NCBI GenBank assembly: GCA_964645155.1
Contig: CAZYBG010000063.1
Coordinates: 1-18,726, forward strand
Source: CAZYBG01 sp964645155
Lineage (GTDB): Bacteria > Pseudomonadota > Alphaproteobacteria > Rhodobacterales > Rhodobacteraceae
Reading direction: 5' to 3'
DNA length: 18,726 nt
Both the position numbers and the translations under genes were made by a program. Positions 6,822-14,103 of this stretch are shown one piece after another (position 1 is the stretch's first letter; each line of letters begins with the position of its first letter). The notes under the pieces were generated by a model, which searched no databases, was not told the origin of the DNA, and was given only the letters and a program-made list of their open reading frames with translations.

Positions 6822-8528
6822 TCAGTGGCTTTCCCGGGTCACGGCGCGGGTGTCGCGGCCGCGCAGGAAGTCGAGGTCGGCGCCCTCGTGCGACTGCATC
6901 ACGTGCTCGACATAAAGCTTGGCATAGCCCCGGTCGTAGCGCGGCGGCGCCGGCGCCCAGGCGGCGCGGCGGTCGGCAAGCTCGGCCTCCGGCACGAGGA
7001 GGGTGAGCTCGCCGCGCGCGGCCGAGAGGCGCACCCGGTCGCCGGTCCGCACCAGGGCGAGCGGGCCGCCGGCCTCGGATTCCGGGCTGACATGGAGGAC
7101 CACCGTGCCGTAGGCGGTGCCCGACATGCGGGCGTCGGAGACGCGGACCATGTCGCGCACGCCCTGCTGGATCAGCCGCTTCGGGATCGGCATGTTGCCG
7201 ACCTCGGGCATGCCGGGATAGCCCCTGGGCCCGCAGCCTTTCAGGACCAGGATCGTGTCGGGCGTCACCGGCAGGTCGTCGCGGTCGATATTGGCCTTCA
7301 TCTCCTCGATCGTCTCGAAGACGTAGGCCGGGCCTTCGTGTTCCAGCAGCCGGTCGGTCGCGGCCGAGGGCTTCACGATGGCGCCGTCGGGGGCGAGGTT
7401 GCCCTTCAGGACGCGCAGGCCGGCGGCCGGCTTCAGCGGCGCGTCGAACGGGTGGATGACGTCGCGGTTCCAGACCTTCGCATTCGCGGCGTAGACCGAT
7501 ATGTCTGTGCCGAGCACGGTGCGGGCGGGGCGCAGGTGGTCCTTCAGCTCGGCCAGCACGGCGGGGATGCCGCCGGCATAGCAGAAATCCTCCATCAGGT
7601 ATTTGCCCGAGGGCATGCAGTTGACCAGAAGCGGCATCGGCCCGCCGATCTCGAAATCCGCAAGCGCGAGCGGCACGCCGACGCGGCCGGCCAGCGCCAG
7701 AAGATGCACGACCGCGTTGGTCGAGCCGCCGACCGCGGCGTTGGCGATGATCGCGTTCTCGAAGCTTTCGCGGGTGAGGATCTGCGACAGGCGCAGATCC
7801 TCCTCAACCATCTCGACGATGCGCCTGCCGGTCAGGTGCGCAAGCGCCATGCGGCGCGAATCCACCGCCGGCAGCGTGCCGTTCATCGGCAGGCAGAGGC
7901 CCATCGCCTCGACCAGGGACGACATGGTCGAGGCAGTGCCCATCGTCATGCAGACCCCGGCCGAGCGCGACATGCCGGATTCGGCGGCCATGAAGTCCGC
8001 GAGGCTCATCTCGCCGGCGCGGACGGCCTCGGAGAACTTCCAGACATCGGTGCCCGAGCCGATATCCTGGCCCTGCCACTTGCCGTTCAGCATCGGGCCG
8101 GCCGAGACGACGATCGACGGCAGGTCGACCGAGGCGGCGCCCATGAGCTGGCCCGGCGTGGTCTTGTCGCAGCCGCCGAGCAGCACCACGCCGTCGATGC
8201 CGTAGGCGCGGATCGATTCCTCGACATCCATCGCCAGCAGGTTGCGGAACAGCATGGCGGTCGGCTTCATCTGGGTCTCGCCCGTGCTCATCACCGGGAA
8301 CTCGACCGGGAAGCCACCGGCCTCCCACACCCCGCGCTTGACGCCTTCGGCGAGGCCGCGGAGCCCGTGGTTGCAGGGGTTGAGCTCGGACCAGGTGTTG
8401 CAGATGCCGATGATCGGCCGGCCGTCGAAGACATGGTCGGGGAAGCCCTGGTTCTTCATCCACGAGCGGTGGATGAAGCCGTCCTTGTCGGTCTTGCCGT
8501 ACCAGCCGCGGTTCCTGCGTTCGGTCAT
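6822..8528 (-). CDS. IlvD/Edd-family sugar-acid dehydratase (probable galactonate dehydratase)
   Basis: A 568-residue Fe-S dehydratase. Three cysteines fit the cluster ligands of the family: C52 (ELNPCNHG), C120 (GGCDKTTP) and C193 (SAGVCMTMGTAST). K122 in CDKTTP matches the lysine that is carbamylated to bind Mg in characterised pentonate dehydratases. The CDKTTP form, rather than the CDKNxPG of branched-chain IlvD, points to aldonate substrates. With DgoK and DgoA next door, the expected reaction is D-galactonate to 2-keto-3-deoxygalactonate, the job done by the enolase-family DgoD in E. coli. L-arabonate or D-fuconate could also be used, since this subfamily is often broad. The start at 8528 fits the family; only a weak Shine-Dalgarno precedes it. 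Confidence 0.9.
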   Translation of the reverse strand: MTERRNRGWYGKTDKDGFIHRSWMKNQGFPDHVFDGRPIIGICNTWSELNPCNHGLRGLAEGVKRGVWEAGGFPVEFPVMSTGETQMKPTAMLFRNLLAMDVEESIRAYGIDGVVLLGGCDKTTPGQLMGAASVDLPSIVVSAGPMLNGKWQGQDIGSGTDVWKFSEAVRAGEMSLADFMAAESGMSRSAGVCMTMGTASTMSSLVEAMGLCLPMNGTLPAVDSRRMALAHLTGRRIVEMVEEDLRLSQILTRESFENAIIANAAVGGSTNAVVHLLALAGRVGVPLALADFEIGGPMPLLVNCMPSGKYLMEDFCYAGGIPAVLAELKDHLRPARTVLGTDISVYAANAKVWNRDVIHPFDAPLKPAAGLRVLKGNLAPDGAIVKPSAATDRLLEHEGPAYVFETIEEMKANIDRDDLPVTPDTILVLKGCGPRGYPGMPEVGNMPIPKRLIQQGVRDMVRVSDARMSGTAYGTVVLHVSPESEAGGPLALVRTGDRVRLSAARGELTLLVPEAELADRRAAWAPAPPRYDRGYAKLYVEHVMQSHEGADLDFLRGRDTRAVTRESH

Positions 8529-8548
8529 GATGCGCTTTACGGTTCGGG

Positions 8549-8569
8549 GTCCCGGGTCAGGGCCGGGAC
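8549..8569 (-). other. Hairpin between melA and the dehydratase gene
   Basis: GTCCCGG (8549-8555) pairs with CCGGGAC (8563-8569), a perfect 7-bp stem with a 7-nt loop, in the 51-base gap after the melA stop. There is no T-run after it on the minus strand, so it more likely affects message processing or stability than full termination, if it has any role. Confidence 0.4.
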
Positions 8570-8579
8570 GAGAGGGGTT

Positions 8580-9935
8580 TCAGGCGGCCTTCTTCCGGCG
8601 GAGCCAGTCGGGAAGCCAGTCGCCATGCGCCGCGATCAGGTCGTCGACGAGGGCGCGGATCTGGGAGAGGTCGAGCTCGGCGGCGGTACGCGGGTCGAGC
8701 ATGGCGGCGTGGTAGACATGCTCGCGGTTCTCCTCCAGCAGCGCGGCGACGGTCAGCTCCTGCACGTTGACGTTGGTGCGCATCAGCGCGACGAGCTGCG
8801 GCGGGATGTCATGGACCGGCGTGGGCTGGAGGCCGCTTGCATCGACCAGCGTCGGCACCTCGACGGCGCAGCCCTCGGGAAGCTGCGGGATCAGGCCGCG
8901 GTTCGGGACGTTGCCGTAGATCACCGAAGGGGTGCCGGTCAGGGCGGAGTTCATAATCGTCGCGGCATATTCGTGCGAGGGCGTCACCTCGATCCGGTCG
9001 GCGGTGGCGAGCGCGTCGCGCTGCGCCTCCCACGCCGCGATCTGCTCCTCGCAGCGGGTCGGGTATTCGTCGAGCGGGATCGCGAAGCGGTCGATCAGGT
9101 CGGGGCGGTGCGACTTGATGAACCACGGCACGTATTCGGCGAAGTGCTCGGAGCTTTCGGTGACGAAGTAACCCAGGTGCATCATCGCCTCGTAGCGCAC
9201 GAGGTTGGGGCAGCGCGGGTTCCACGACGAGGGCTTGGGGATGTGGCCTGCGCGGTAGCCCTCGCGCAGCGCGGGATAGAGGTCGCGGTAGCTGCCGTCC
9301 TCCTGCCGCGCCTCGAGTGTCAGGTAGAACGCCATGTGGTTGATGCCGGCGGCGCGGTAGCGCAAGGCGTCCGCCGGCAGGTCGAGGTCGCGGGCAAGCT
9401 CGGCCGCGGTGCCCTGGACCGAGTGGCAGAGGCCGACCTGCCTGAGGCGGGGGAAGCGGGCGCCGAGGGCCCAGGTGTTGATCGCCATCGGGTTGACGTA
9501 TTGCAGGAGGATCGCGTCGGGGCAGAGCTCGGCCATGTCCCCGGCCAGTGCCCAGAGGTGGGGGACCGTGCGCAGCCCGCGCATGATGCCGCCGATGCCG
9601 AGCGTGTCGGCGATGGTCTGGCGCAGGCCGTAAGCCTTCGGCACCTCGAAGTCGGTGACGGTGCAGGGGCGGTAGCCGCCGATCTGAAAGGCGACGATGA
9701 CGAAATCGGCGCCGTCGAGGGCGCGGCGGCGGTCGGTCGTGGTCTCGACCCGGGCGGGGACGCCGAGCGAGGCGACCAGTTTGCGCGCGACGAGTTCGGA
9801 GTCGGCGAGGCGCCTCGGATCGATGTCCATCAGCGCGACGGTGGCATCGGCCAGCGCGGGCATCTGGAGGGTGTCGCCGATCAGGTTCTTCATGAAGACC
9901 GTCGAGCCGGCGCCGATGAAGGCGATCCTGGTCAT
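8580..9935 (-). CDS. melA: GH4 alpha-galactosidase (melibiase)
   Basis: A 451-residue NAD- and Mn-dependent family 4 glycosidase. The N-terminal Rossmann motif is GAGS at 8-11. The metal ligands are C170 in GLCHSVQGT and H200 in GINHMAFYL. Blocks such as VAFQIGGY, TIADTLG, YVNPMA, VTESSEHFAEY and LVDDLIAAHGDWLP are those I remember from E. coli MelA, and the length is the same, so the alpha-galactosidase assignment is stronger than for most GH4 proteins (alpha-glucosidases and galacturonidases differ in these blocks). It is cytoplasmic and would release galactose from melibiose and raffinose after import. The ATG at 9933-9935 has AGGA about 8 bases upstream. It follows the permease genes and precedes the galactose-oxidising enzymes. 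Confidence 0.95.
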   Translation of the reverse strand: MTRIAFIGAGSTVFMKNLIGDTLQMPALADATVALMDIDPRRLADSELVARKLVASLGVPARVETTTDRRRALDGADFVIVAFQIGGYRPCTVTDFEVPKAYGLRQTIADTLGIGGIMRGLRTVPHLWALAGDMAELCPDAILLQYVNPMAINTWALGARFPRLRQVGLCHSVQGTAAELARDLDLPADALRYRAAGINHMAFYLTLEARQEDGSYRDLYPALREGYRAGHIPKPSSWNPRCPNLVRYEAMMHLGYFVTESSEHFAEYVPWFIKSHRPDLIDRFAIPLDEYPTRCEEQIAAWEAQRDALATADRIEVTPSHEYAATIMNSALTGTPSVIYGNVPNRGLIPQLPEGCAVEVPTLVDASGLQPTPVHDIPPQLVALMRTNVNVQELTVAALLEENREHVYHAAMLDPRTAAELDLSQIRALVDDLIAAHGDWLPDWLRRKKAA

Positions 9936-9952
9936 GTGGGGATCCTGCGGCC

Positions 9953-9966
9953 GGGCGCCGACGCCC
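9953..9966 (-). other. Small hairpin between the second permease gene and melA
   Basis: GGGCG (9953-9957) pairs with CGCCC (9962-9966) around a CCGA loop in the 52-base gap. The stem has only 5 bp and may be chance in this GC-rich sequence. Confidence 0.25.
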
Positions 9967-9987
9967 TTGGTTGCGCGCCCCGAGGGT

Positions 9988-10833
9988 TCACTTCACCGCC
10001 CCGAGCGTGAGGCCGGCGATGAAGTGCTTCTGCATGGCGAAGAACATCATGACCGGCGGCAGCGCCGCCAGGATCGAGCCGGCCGAGACCAGGTGCCATT
10101 GCGCGATCCACTGGCCGTTGAGCGAGTAGAGCCCGGCGGTGACCGGCTGCGTCGCGGCCGAGGTGGTGAGCACCGTGGCCCAGAAGTAGTCGTTCCAGAT
10201 GAAGGTGAAGATCAGCACGCTCAGGGCCGCGATGGCGGGTCGCATCAGCGGCAGCACGATGTAGACGAAGATCCGCCATTCGGCCACGCCCTCGACCCGC
10301 GCCGCCTCGATCAGCTCGCGCGGGAGGGCGCGGATGAAGTTGCGCATGAAGAGCGTGCAGAAGCCGGTCTGGAAGGCGATGTGGAACAGGATCAGGCCCA
10401 TGTAGCTGTTGTAGAGGCCGAGCTGCACCGTCATGTCGCGCACCGGCACCATGAGGATCTGGAACGGCACGAAGTTGCCGGCGACGAACATGAAGAAGAT
10501 GAGCAGGTTCGAACGGAACTTGTAGATGCCGAGCGCGAAGCCGGTCAGGCAGGAGAGTGCCACCGCGCCGATCACGGTCGGCACGGTGACGATCAGCGAG
10601 TTCAGCATGTAGCGCCCGATGGGCGAGTTGCGGAACACGTCGGCATAGTTCTCGAAGGCGAGCGACGACGGCATGCCGAAGTAGTTGCCCGAGGCGAGGT
10701 CGGAGCCCGGGCGGATCGAGGTGAGCGCCACGCCGAGCAGCGGCAGGAGCCAGAGGATCAGCGCCAGCGGCAGGAGCGTCTGGTAGCTGGCGGTGGCACC
10801 GGGGCCGACCTGCTGGACGGGGCGGGGGAACAT
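9988..10833 (-). CDS. Sugar ABC transporter permease, MalG/LacG type
   Basis: A 281-residue integral membrane protein with about six hydrophobic segments. The cytoplasmic EAA loop that docks to the ATPase is at 176-199 (LIEAARVEGVAEWRIFVYIVLP). The long first periplasmic loop and the C-terminal GLTLGAVK ending are typical of the second permease of CUT1 carbohydrate importers. It starts one base after the stop of the first permease (gap at 10834), with GAGGG inside the upstream gene's end as ribosome binding site. With the neighbouring permease and binding protein it forms the import channel for the galactosides hydrolysed by MelA and GH42. Confidence 0.92.
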   Translation of the reverse strand: MFPRPVQQVGPGATASYQTLLPLALILWLLPLLGVALTSIRPGSDLASGNYFGMPSSLAFENYADVFRNSPIGRYMLNSLIVTVPTVIGAVALSCLTGFALGIYKFRSNLLIFFMFVAGNFVPFQILMVPVRDMTVQLGLYNSYMGLILFHIAFQTGFCTLFMRNFIRALPRELIEAARVEGVAEWRIFVYIVLPLMRPAIAALSVLIFTFIWNDYFWATVLTTSAATQPVTAGLYSLNGQWIAQWHLVSAGSILAALPPVMMFFAMQKHFIAGLTLGAVK

Positions 10834-10834
10834 C

Positions 10835-11767
10835 TCAGTAGCCCTCGCGCTCGTCGCGGACCATCTTCCAGATGAAGCCGCTGATGAAGACCATCATGAT
10901 GAGGAACAGCACAACCGCGATCGCCGCGCCGTAGCCCATCCGGTAGCCGTACTCGCTGAGCGCCTGCTCGTACATGTAGAACGACAGCACGCGCGACGAG
11001 CCGAAGGGGCCGCCATCGGTCATGATGCTGACAAGGTCGAACGAGCGCAGCGCGCCGATCACCGTCACCACGACGGCGATGAAGGTGGCGGGGCGCAGTT
11101 GCGGCAGGATCACGTACCAGAGCATCCGCCAGCCCCGCGCGCCGTCGAGCCGCGCCGCCTCGACCTGGTCGGGGGCCACATTGTTGAGGCCGGTGAGGTA
11201 GAGGATCATCACATAGGCGATCTGCGGCCAGAGGCCGGCGACGATGATGCCGTAGGTCACGAGGTCGGGGTCGGCGAGCACGGCGACGCCGGTGCCGGTC
11301 AGCCATTCGATGAGCTGGTAGAAGAGCCCGAAGTTCGGCGCATAGAACCACGAGAACATCAGGCCGACGACGACCTGCGAGATCACGAAGGGGAAGAAGA
11401 ACAGGCTCTTGTAGAGCCGGATGCCGAAGACCGACTGGTTGAGGAAGATCGCGATCATCAGGCCCGCCGGCACCGCGAGCAGGTAGAGCACCAGCCAGAT
11501 CACGTTGTTCCTGAGCGAGGTGTAGAAGGCCGGGTCGTTCCACAGTTCGGCATAGTTGCCCCAGCCGAGCCAGCTTTTCTCGCCGAGCCCGTCCCAGTCG
11601 TAGAACGACAGCCAGAAGCTCTGGAAGATCGGCCAGACGACATAGACGCCGAACATGAAGAGGCCCGGCGCGAGGAACAGCCAGGGCGTCAGCCGCTGCT
11701 GGTTCGCGCGCCACCACGACCGGCGCGGCACCTCGGCGCGGGTGTTGGGCAGGGCGGCCTGCGTCAT
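10835..11767 (-). CDS. Sugar ABC transporter permease, MalF/LacF type
   Basis: A 310-residue membrane protein. A short cytoplasmic N-terminus is followed by WLFLAPGLFMFGVYVVWPI as first membrane segment, and the EAA loop lies at about 203-227 (VEAARLDGARGWRMLWYVILPQLRP). The size and the FFFPFVISQVVVGLMFSWF segment fit the first CUT1 permease. A good GAGGAG lies about 9 bases before the ATG at 11765-11767. It is separated from the binding-protein gene by a 97-base gap that holds a strong hairpin, and is coupled to the second permease by a 1-base gap. Confidence 0.92.
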   Translation of the reverse strand: MTQAALPNTRAEVPRRSWWRANQQRLTPWLFLAPGLFMFGVYVVWPIFQSFWLSFYDWDGLGEKSWLGWGNYAELWNDPAFYTSLRNNVIWLVLYLLAVPAGLMIAIFLNQSVFGIRLYKSLFFFPFVISQVVVGLMFSWFYAPNFGLFYQLIEWLTGTGVAVLADPDLVTYGIIVAGLWPQIAYVMILYLTGLNNVAPDQVEAARLDGARGWRMLWYVILPQLRPATFIAVVVTVIGALRSFDLVSIMTDGGPFGSSRVLSFYMYEQALSEYGYRMGYGAAIAVVLFLIMMVFISGFIWKMVRDEREGY

Positions 11768-11825
11768 GGCTTATCTCCTCGCCGTCCGGGGCCGGGACGG
11801 GGATGGACGGTACGGGAACGAAAGC

Positions 11826-11855
11826 GGGGGGCGGCCCTGGCCGGGCCGCGCCCCC
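11826..11855 (-). terminator. Strong intercistronic hairpin after the binding-protein gene (probable attenuator)
   Basis: GCGGCCC (11831-11837) pairs with GGGCCGC (11843-11849). The stem continues as GGGGG (11826-11830) with CCCCC (11851-11855) across one bulged G at 11850. This makes 12 bp with a 5-nt loop, starting 8 bases after the binding-protein stop. On the minus strand it is followed by a modest T-rich stretch (GCTTTCGTTCC). This placement is common in binding-protein-dependent transporters, where partial termination or 3'-end protection keeps the binding protein in excess over the permeases. Confidence 0.65.
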
Positions 11856-11863
11856 TGGTCAGG

Positions 11864-13108
11864 TCACTGGTAGATGCGCGCGCGCGCCTGCTCAAGCCGC
11901 TCGAGGATCGCGTCGAGCTGGTCGGGCTGGACCATGAACTGCTGGAAGCCCTCCATCCCGATCTTGGCCATCTCGGCCGGCGCGTCGCGGTCGAAGAACT
12001 GCGCGATGCCGCCCGGCGTGCTCGACAGGAGCTCGAAGCCGGCCCGGATGAACGGATCGTCGCCGACCGTCGAGTCCTTGTTGATCGGCAGCTGGCCCAG
12101 CGCCTCGTTCAGCTTGGTCTGGGTGTCGGCCTGGGCGAGGAAGGCGAGGAACAGCTTGGCATCCTCGACATTCGTCGCGCCGACCGGGATGTGCACGGTG
12201 TCGGTCGGCGCCTCCTCGGCCTGCGGCACGTCCGGGTTGATCGTCGGGAACGGCATGAAGCCCAGCGTTTCGTCGGTCATGCCGCCTTCCTTGAACACGG
12301 CGACGGCGAAGTTGCCCATCACGTAGTTGGCGGCCTGGCCCTGCACCAGCAGCGCCGCGGCATCCTGCCAGTCGATCGCCGCGTGGTTCGCGGTGATGTA
12401 GCCCGGCTCGACCAGCTTCGCCCATTCGGCGAAGGTCGCGCGGACGGTGTCGTCGGTCCACGGGATCTCGCCCGCGGTGAGCTGCATGTGATGCTCGTAG
12501 CCGTTGGTGCGCAGGTTGAGGTAGTCGAAGATCCCCGCCCCGGGCCACAGCGCCTTGGTGCCGGTGGTCACGCAGTCGATGCCGGCGGCCTTGAACGTCT
12601 CGCAGTTGGCGATGAACTCGTCCCACGTCGCCGGCACCGTGGCGCCGACCTGTTCGTAGACCGTCTTGTTGTAGTAGATGCCCCACTGGTAGTAGGTGTA
12701 GGGCACGCCCCATTTCTTGCCGTCGATCGTCATCGAAGCGGCGGCCGAGCCGAGCGCCTCGTCGAGGCCGTTCGCCTCCCACACGTCGGTCACGTCGAGG
12801 AACTGGCCGGCCGCGACGAACGGCGCCATGCGGTTGCCGGCGTACCAGTTGGCGAGGTCGGGCGCGTCGGCGGTGAGGAAGTTGCGGATCGCGGTCTTGT
12901 AGCCCTCGTGGTCGAAGTTCTGCAGCTGGACGTCGATCCCGGGATTCGCGGCCTCGAAATCGGCGATCGCGGCCTCGAACGCGGCAAGCGGCGCTGGATC
13001 GAAGTCGGCGTAGTAGCGCAGCACGCGGGTTTCCTGTGCGCCGGCTGCCGATACGGCAAGCGTGGCGACGCCCAGCGCCAGGGCGGCGCGGCGGGGGGTC
13101 TGGAACAT
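11864..13108 (-). CDS. Periplasmic sugar-binding protein of the ABC transporter (family 1 SBP)
   Basis: A 414-residue extracytoplasmic solute-binding protein of the CUT1 class. The N-terminus MFQTPRRAALALGVATLAVS is a Sec signal peptide (two Arg, hydrophobic core), probably cleaved in AAGA-QE around residue 24. The mature protein has typical features such as the FEAANPGIDVQLQNF lobe-1 segment and a WDEFIANCETFKAAG helix. The start is set by GGGAGGA about 5 bases upstream of the ATG at 13106-13108; a start at 13132 would destroy this site. It is the first gene of the operon, directly behind the divergent regulatory region. A galactoside ligand is inferred from the enzymes encoded downstream; the sequence alone does not fix it. 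Confidence 0.93.
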   Translation of the reverse strand: MFQTPRRAALALGVATLAVSAAGAQETRVLRYYADFDPAPLAAFEAAIADFEAANPGIDVQLQNFDHEGYKTAIRNFLTADAPDLANWYAGNRMAPFVAAGQFLDVTDVWEANGLDEALGSAAASMTIDGKKWGVPYTYYQWGIYYNKTVYEQVGATVPATWDEFIANCETFKAAGIDCVTTGTKALWPGAGIFDYLNLRTNGYEHHMQLTAGEIPWTDDTVRATFAEWAKLVEPGYITANHAAIDWQDAAALLVQGQAANYVMGNFAVAVFKEGGMTDETLGFMPFPTINPDVPQAEEAPTDTVHIPVGATNVEDAKLFLAFLAQADTQTKLNEALGQLPINKDSTVGDDPFIRAGFELLSSTPGGIAQFFDRDAPAEMAKIGMEGFQQFMVQPDQLDAILERLEQARARIYQ

Positions 13109-13138
13109 CTGGTCCTCCCTGATCTGTTCCACTATAGT

Positions 13139-13157
13139 AGTTCCATTATTCGGAACT
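13139..13157. promoter_or_regulatory. Operator-like palindrome AGTTCC-N7-GGAACT
   Basis: AGTTCC (13139-13144) and GGAACT (13152-13157) form a perfect 6-bp inverted repeat around a 7-base A/T-rich spacer. Another GTTCC half-site lies at 13126-13130, and ACTATAGT (13131-13138) between them is itself palindromic. The cluster is between the divergent binding-protein and IclR genes, downstream of the predicted minus-strand promoter. It is the best candidate site for the adjacent IclR regulator, whose family often binds short palindromes of this size. Confidence 0.55.
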
Positions 13158-13174
13158 CGGTTTTGTATATTGAA

Positions 13175-13205
13175 ATCATAAGGGCGACTCGCCTATGGTT
13201 GTCAA
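13175..13205 (-). promoter_or_regulatory. Candidate promoter of the galactoside operon
   Basis: On the minus strand TTGACA (13200-13205) is a perfect -35 hexamer and TATGAT (13175-13180) matches five of six -10 bases. The spacer is 19 bases, longer than ideal, which is common for regulated promoters. Transcription would start near 13168, about 60 bases before the binding-protein ATG, putting the AGTTCC/GGAACT palindrome in the early transcribed region. On the plus strand TATATT (13166-13171) could be a -10 for the IclR gene, but I see no good -35. Confidence 0.5.
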
Positions 13206-13239
13206 CACATTCCTCGGCAGCGGCGCCCGGCAGAGGCGG

Positions 13240-13260
13240 CCCCCGGGGCGAAGCCGGGGG
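13240..13260 (+). other. Hairpin in the leader of the IclR gene
   Basis: CCCCCGG (13240-13246) pairs with CCGGGGG (13254-13260) around a 7-nt loop, 44 bases upstream of the iclR-type ATG. It may slow or condition regulator expression or may simply reflect base composition. The rest of 13206-13304 shows only the ribosome binding site. Confidence 0.35.
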
Positions 13261-13304
13261 GGAGAACGCCCGGGGGAGAATGACCGCGGGAGGGGAGGAG
13301 GCGC

Positions 13305-14102
13305 ATGTCCGCACGCGAGGGCGACGGCACCGTCGGCAAGGCGCTCGAGGTGCTCGACCAGGTGGCGGCGTTCGGCCGGCCGGTGCGGTTCTCGGAACTG
13401 CTCGACGGCAGCCCGTTCCCGAAGGCGACGCTCTACCGGTTGATCCAGACGCTGACGAGCCAGGGCATGCTGGCACACGAGCCCGAGCGGGGCACCTATG
13501 CGCTGGGCGTCCGGCTGGTCAGGCTGGCCCATACCGCGTGGCGGCAATCCTCGATCGCGCCGGTCGCGCGGCCGATCGTCGACGCGCTGGCGCGCGACGT
13601 GGGCGAGACGGTGCATCTGGCGCAGCTCGACCACGGACAGGTGCTCTATGTCGACAAGCGCAACGCGCGCGAGCCGATCGAGATGTTCAGCCAGGCCGGC
13701 AAGGTCGGGCCGGCCTACTGCACCGGCGTCGGCAAGGCGATGCTTGCCTTCCTGCCCGGCGACGAACTGGCGCGGATCCTGCCGCAGCAGTCGTTCCACC
13801 GCTTCACCGAGCACACCATCGCCAGCGAGGCGGCGCTGAGGGCGGAGCTGGCGGCGATCCGCAAGCGCGGCCATGCCTTCGACCGCGAGGAGCACGAGCC
13901 GGGGATCATCTGCGTGGCGCTGCCGATCCTGTCGGGCGGTGGCCGCGTCCTCGGCGCGCTCAGCGTCACCAGCACGACGGCGCGCAGCTCGCTGCCGGCG
14001 CTCGACCGGCTGGCGCCGCGGATCGCCTCGGCGGCCCGCGCGATCGCGGCCGAGGCGGCGAACTGGCGGTTTCCCGAAGAGATGAAGCAGGCGGGGGAGT
14101 GA
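13305..14102 (+). CDS. IclR-family transcriptional regulator, probable regulator of the galactoside operon
   Basis: A 265-residue IclR protein. The N-terminal winged helix-turn-helix covers roughly residues 10-65, with the recognition region around FPKATLYRLIQTLTSQG. The effector domain follows, with the family signature around TGVGKAMLAFLP (140-151) and the late ILSGGGRVLGALSVT block. A strong GGGGAGGAG (13292-13300) precedes the ATG at 13305. It is transcribed away from the sugar operon and shares the intergenic region with it, the usual place for a dedicated regulator. Its stop is one base before the ATPase start, so regulator and ATPase are co-transcribed. The effector is unknown; galactose or a pathway intermediate is a guess. 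Confidence 0.92.
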   Translation: MSAREGDGTVGKALEVLDQVAAFGRPVRFSELLDGSPFPKATLYRLIQTLTSQGMLAHEPERGTYALGVRLVRLAHTAWRQSSIAPVARPIVDALARDVGETVHLAQLDHGQVLYVDKRNAREPIEMFSQAGKVGPAYCTGVGKAMLAFLPGDELARILPQQSFHRFTEHTIASEAALRAELAAIRKRGHAFDREEHEPGIICVALPILSGGGRVLGALSVTSTTARSSLPALDRLAPRIASAARAIAAEAANWRFPEEMKQAGE

Positions 14103-14103
14103 G

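Noticed and set aside
6363..10010. A 1215-codon plus-strand open frame opposite the dehydrogenase, dehydratase and melA genes
   Set aside because: It is antisense to three well-recognised genes, rich in Arg, Gly and Ala with no domain, and long open shadows are expected at this GC content.
13109..13132. Earlier start at 13132 for the sugar-binding protein
   Set aside because: It puts charged residues ahead of a normal signal peptide and places the strong ribosome binding site inside the coding region.
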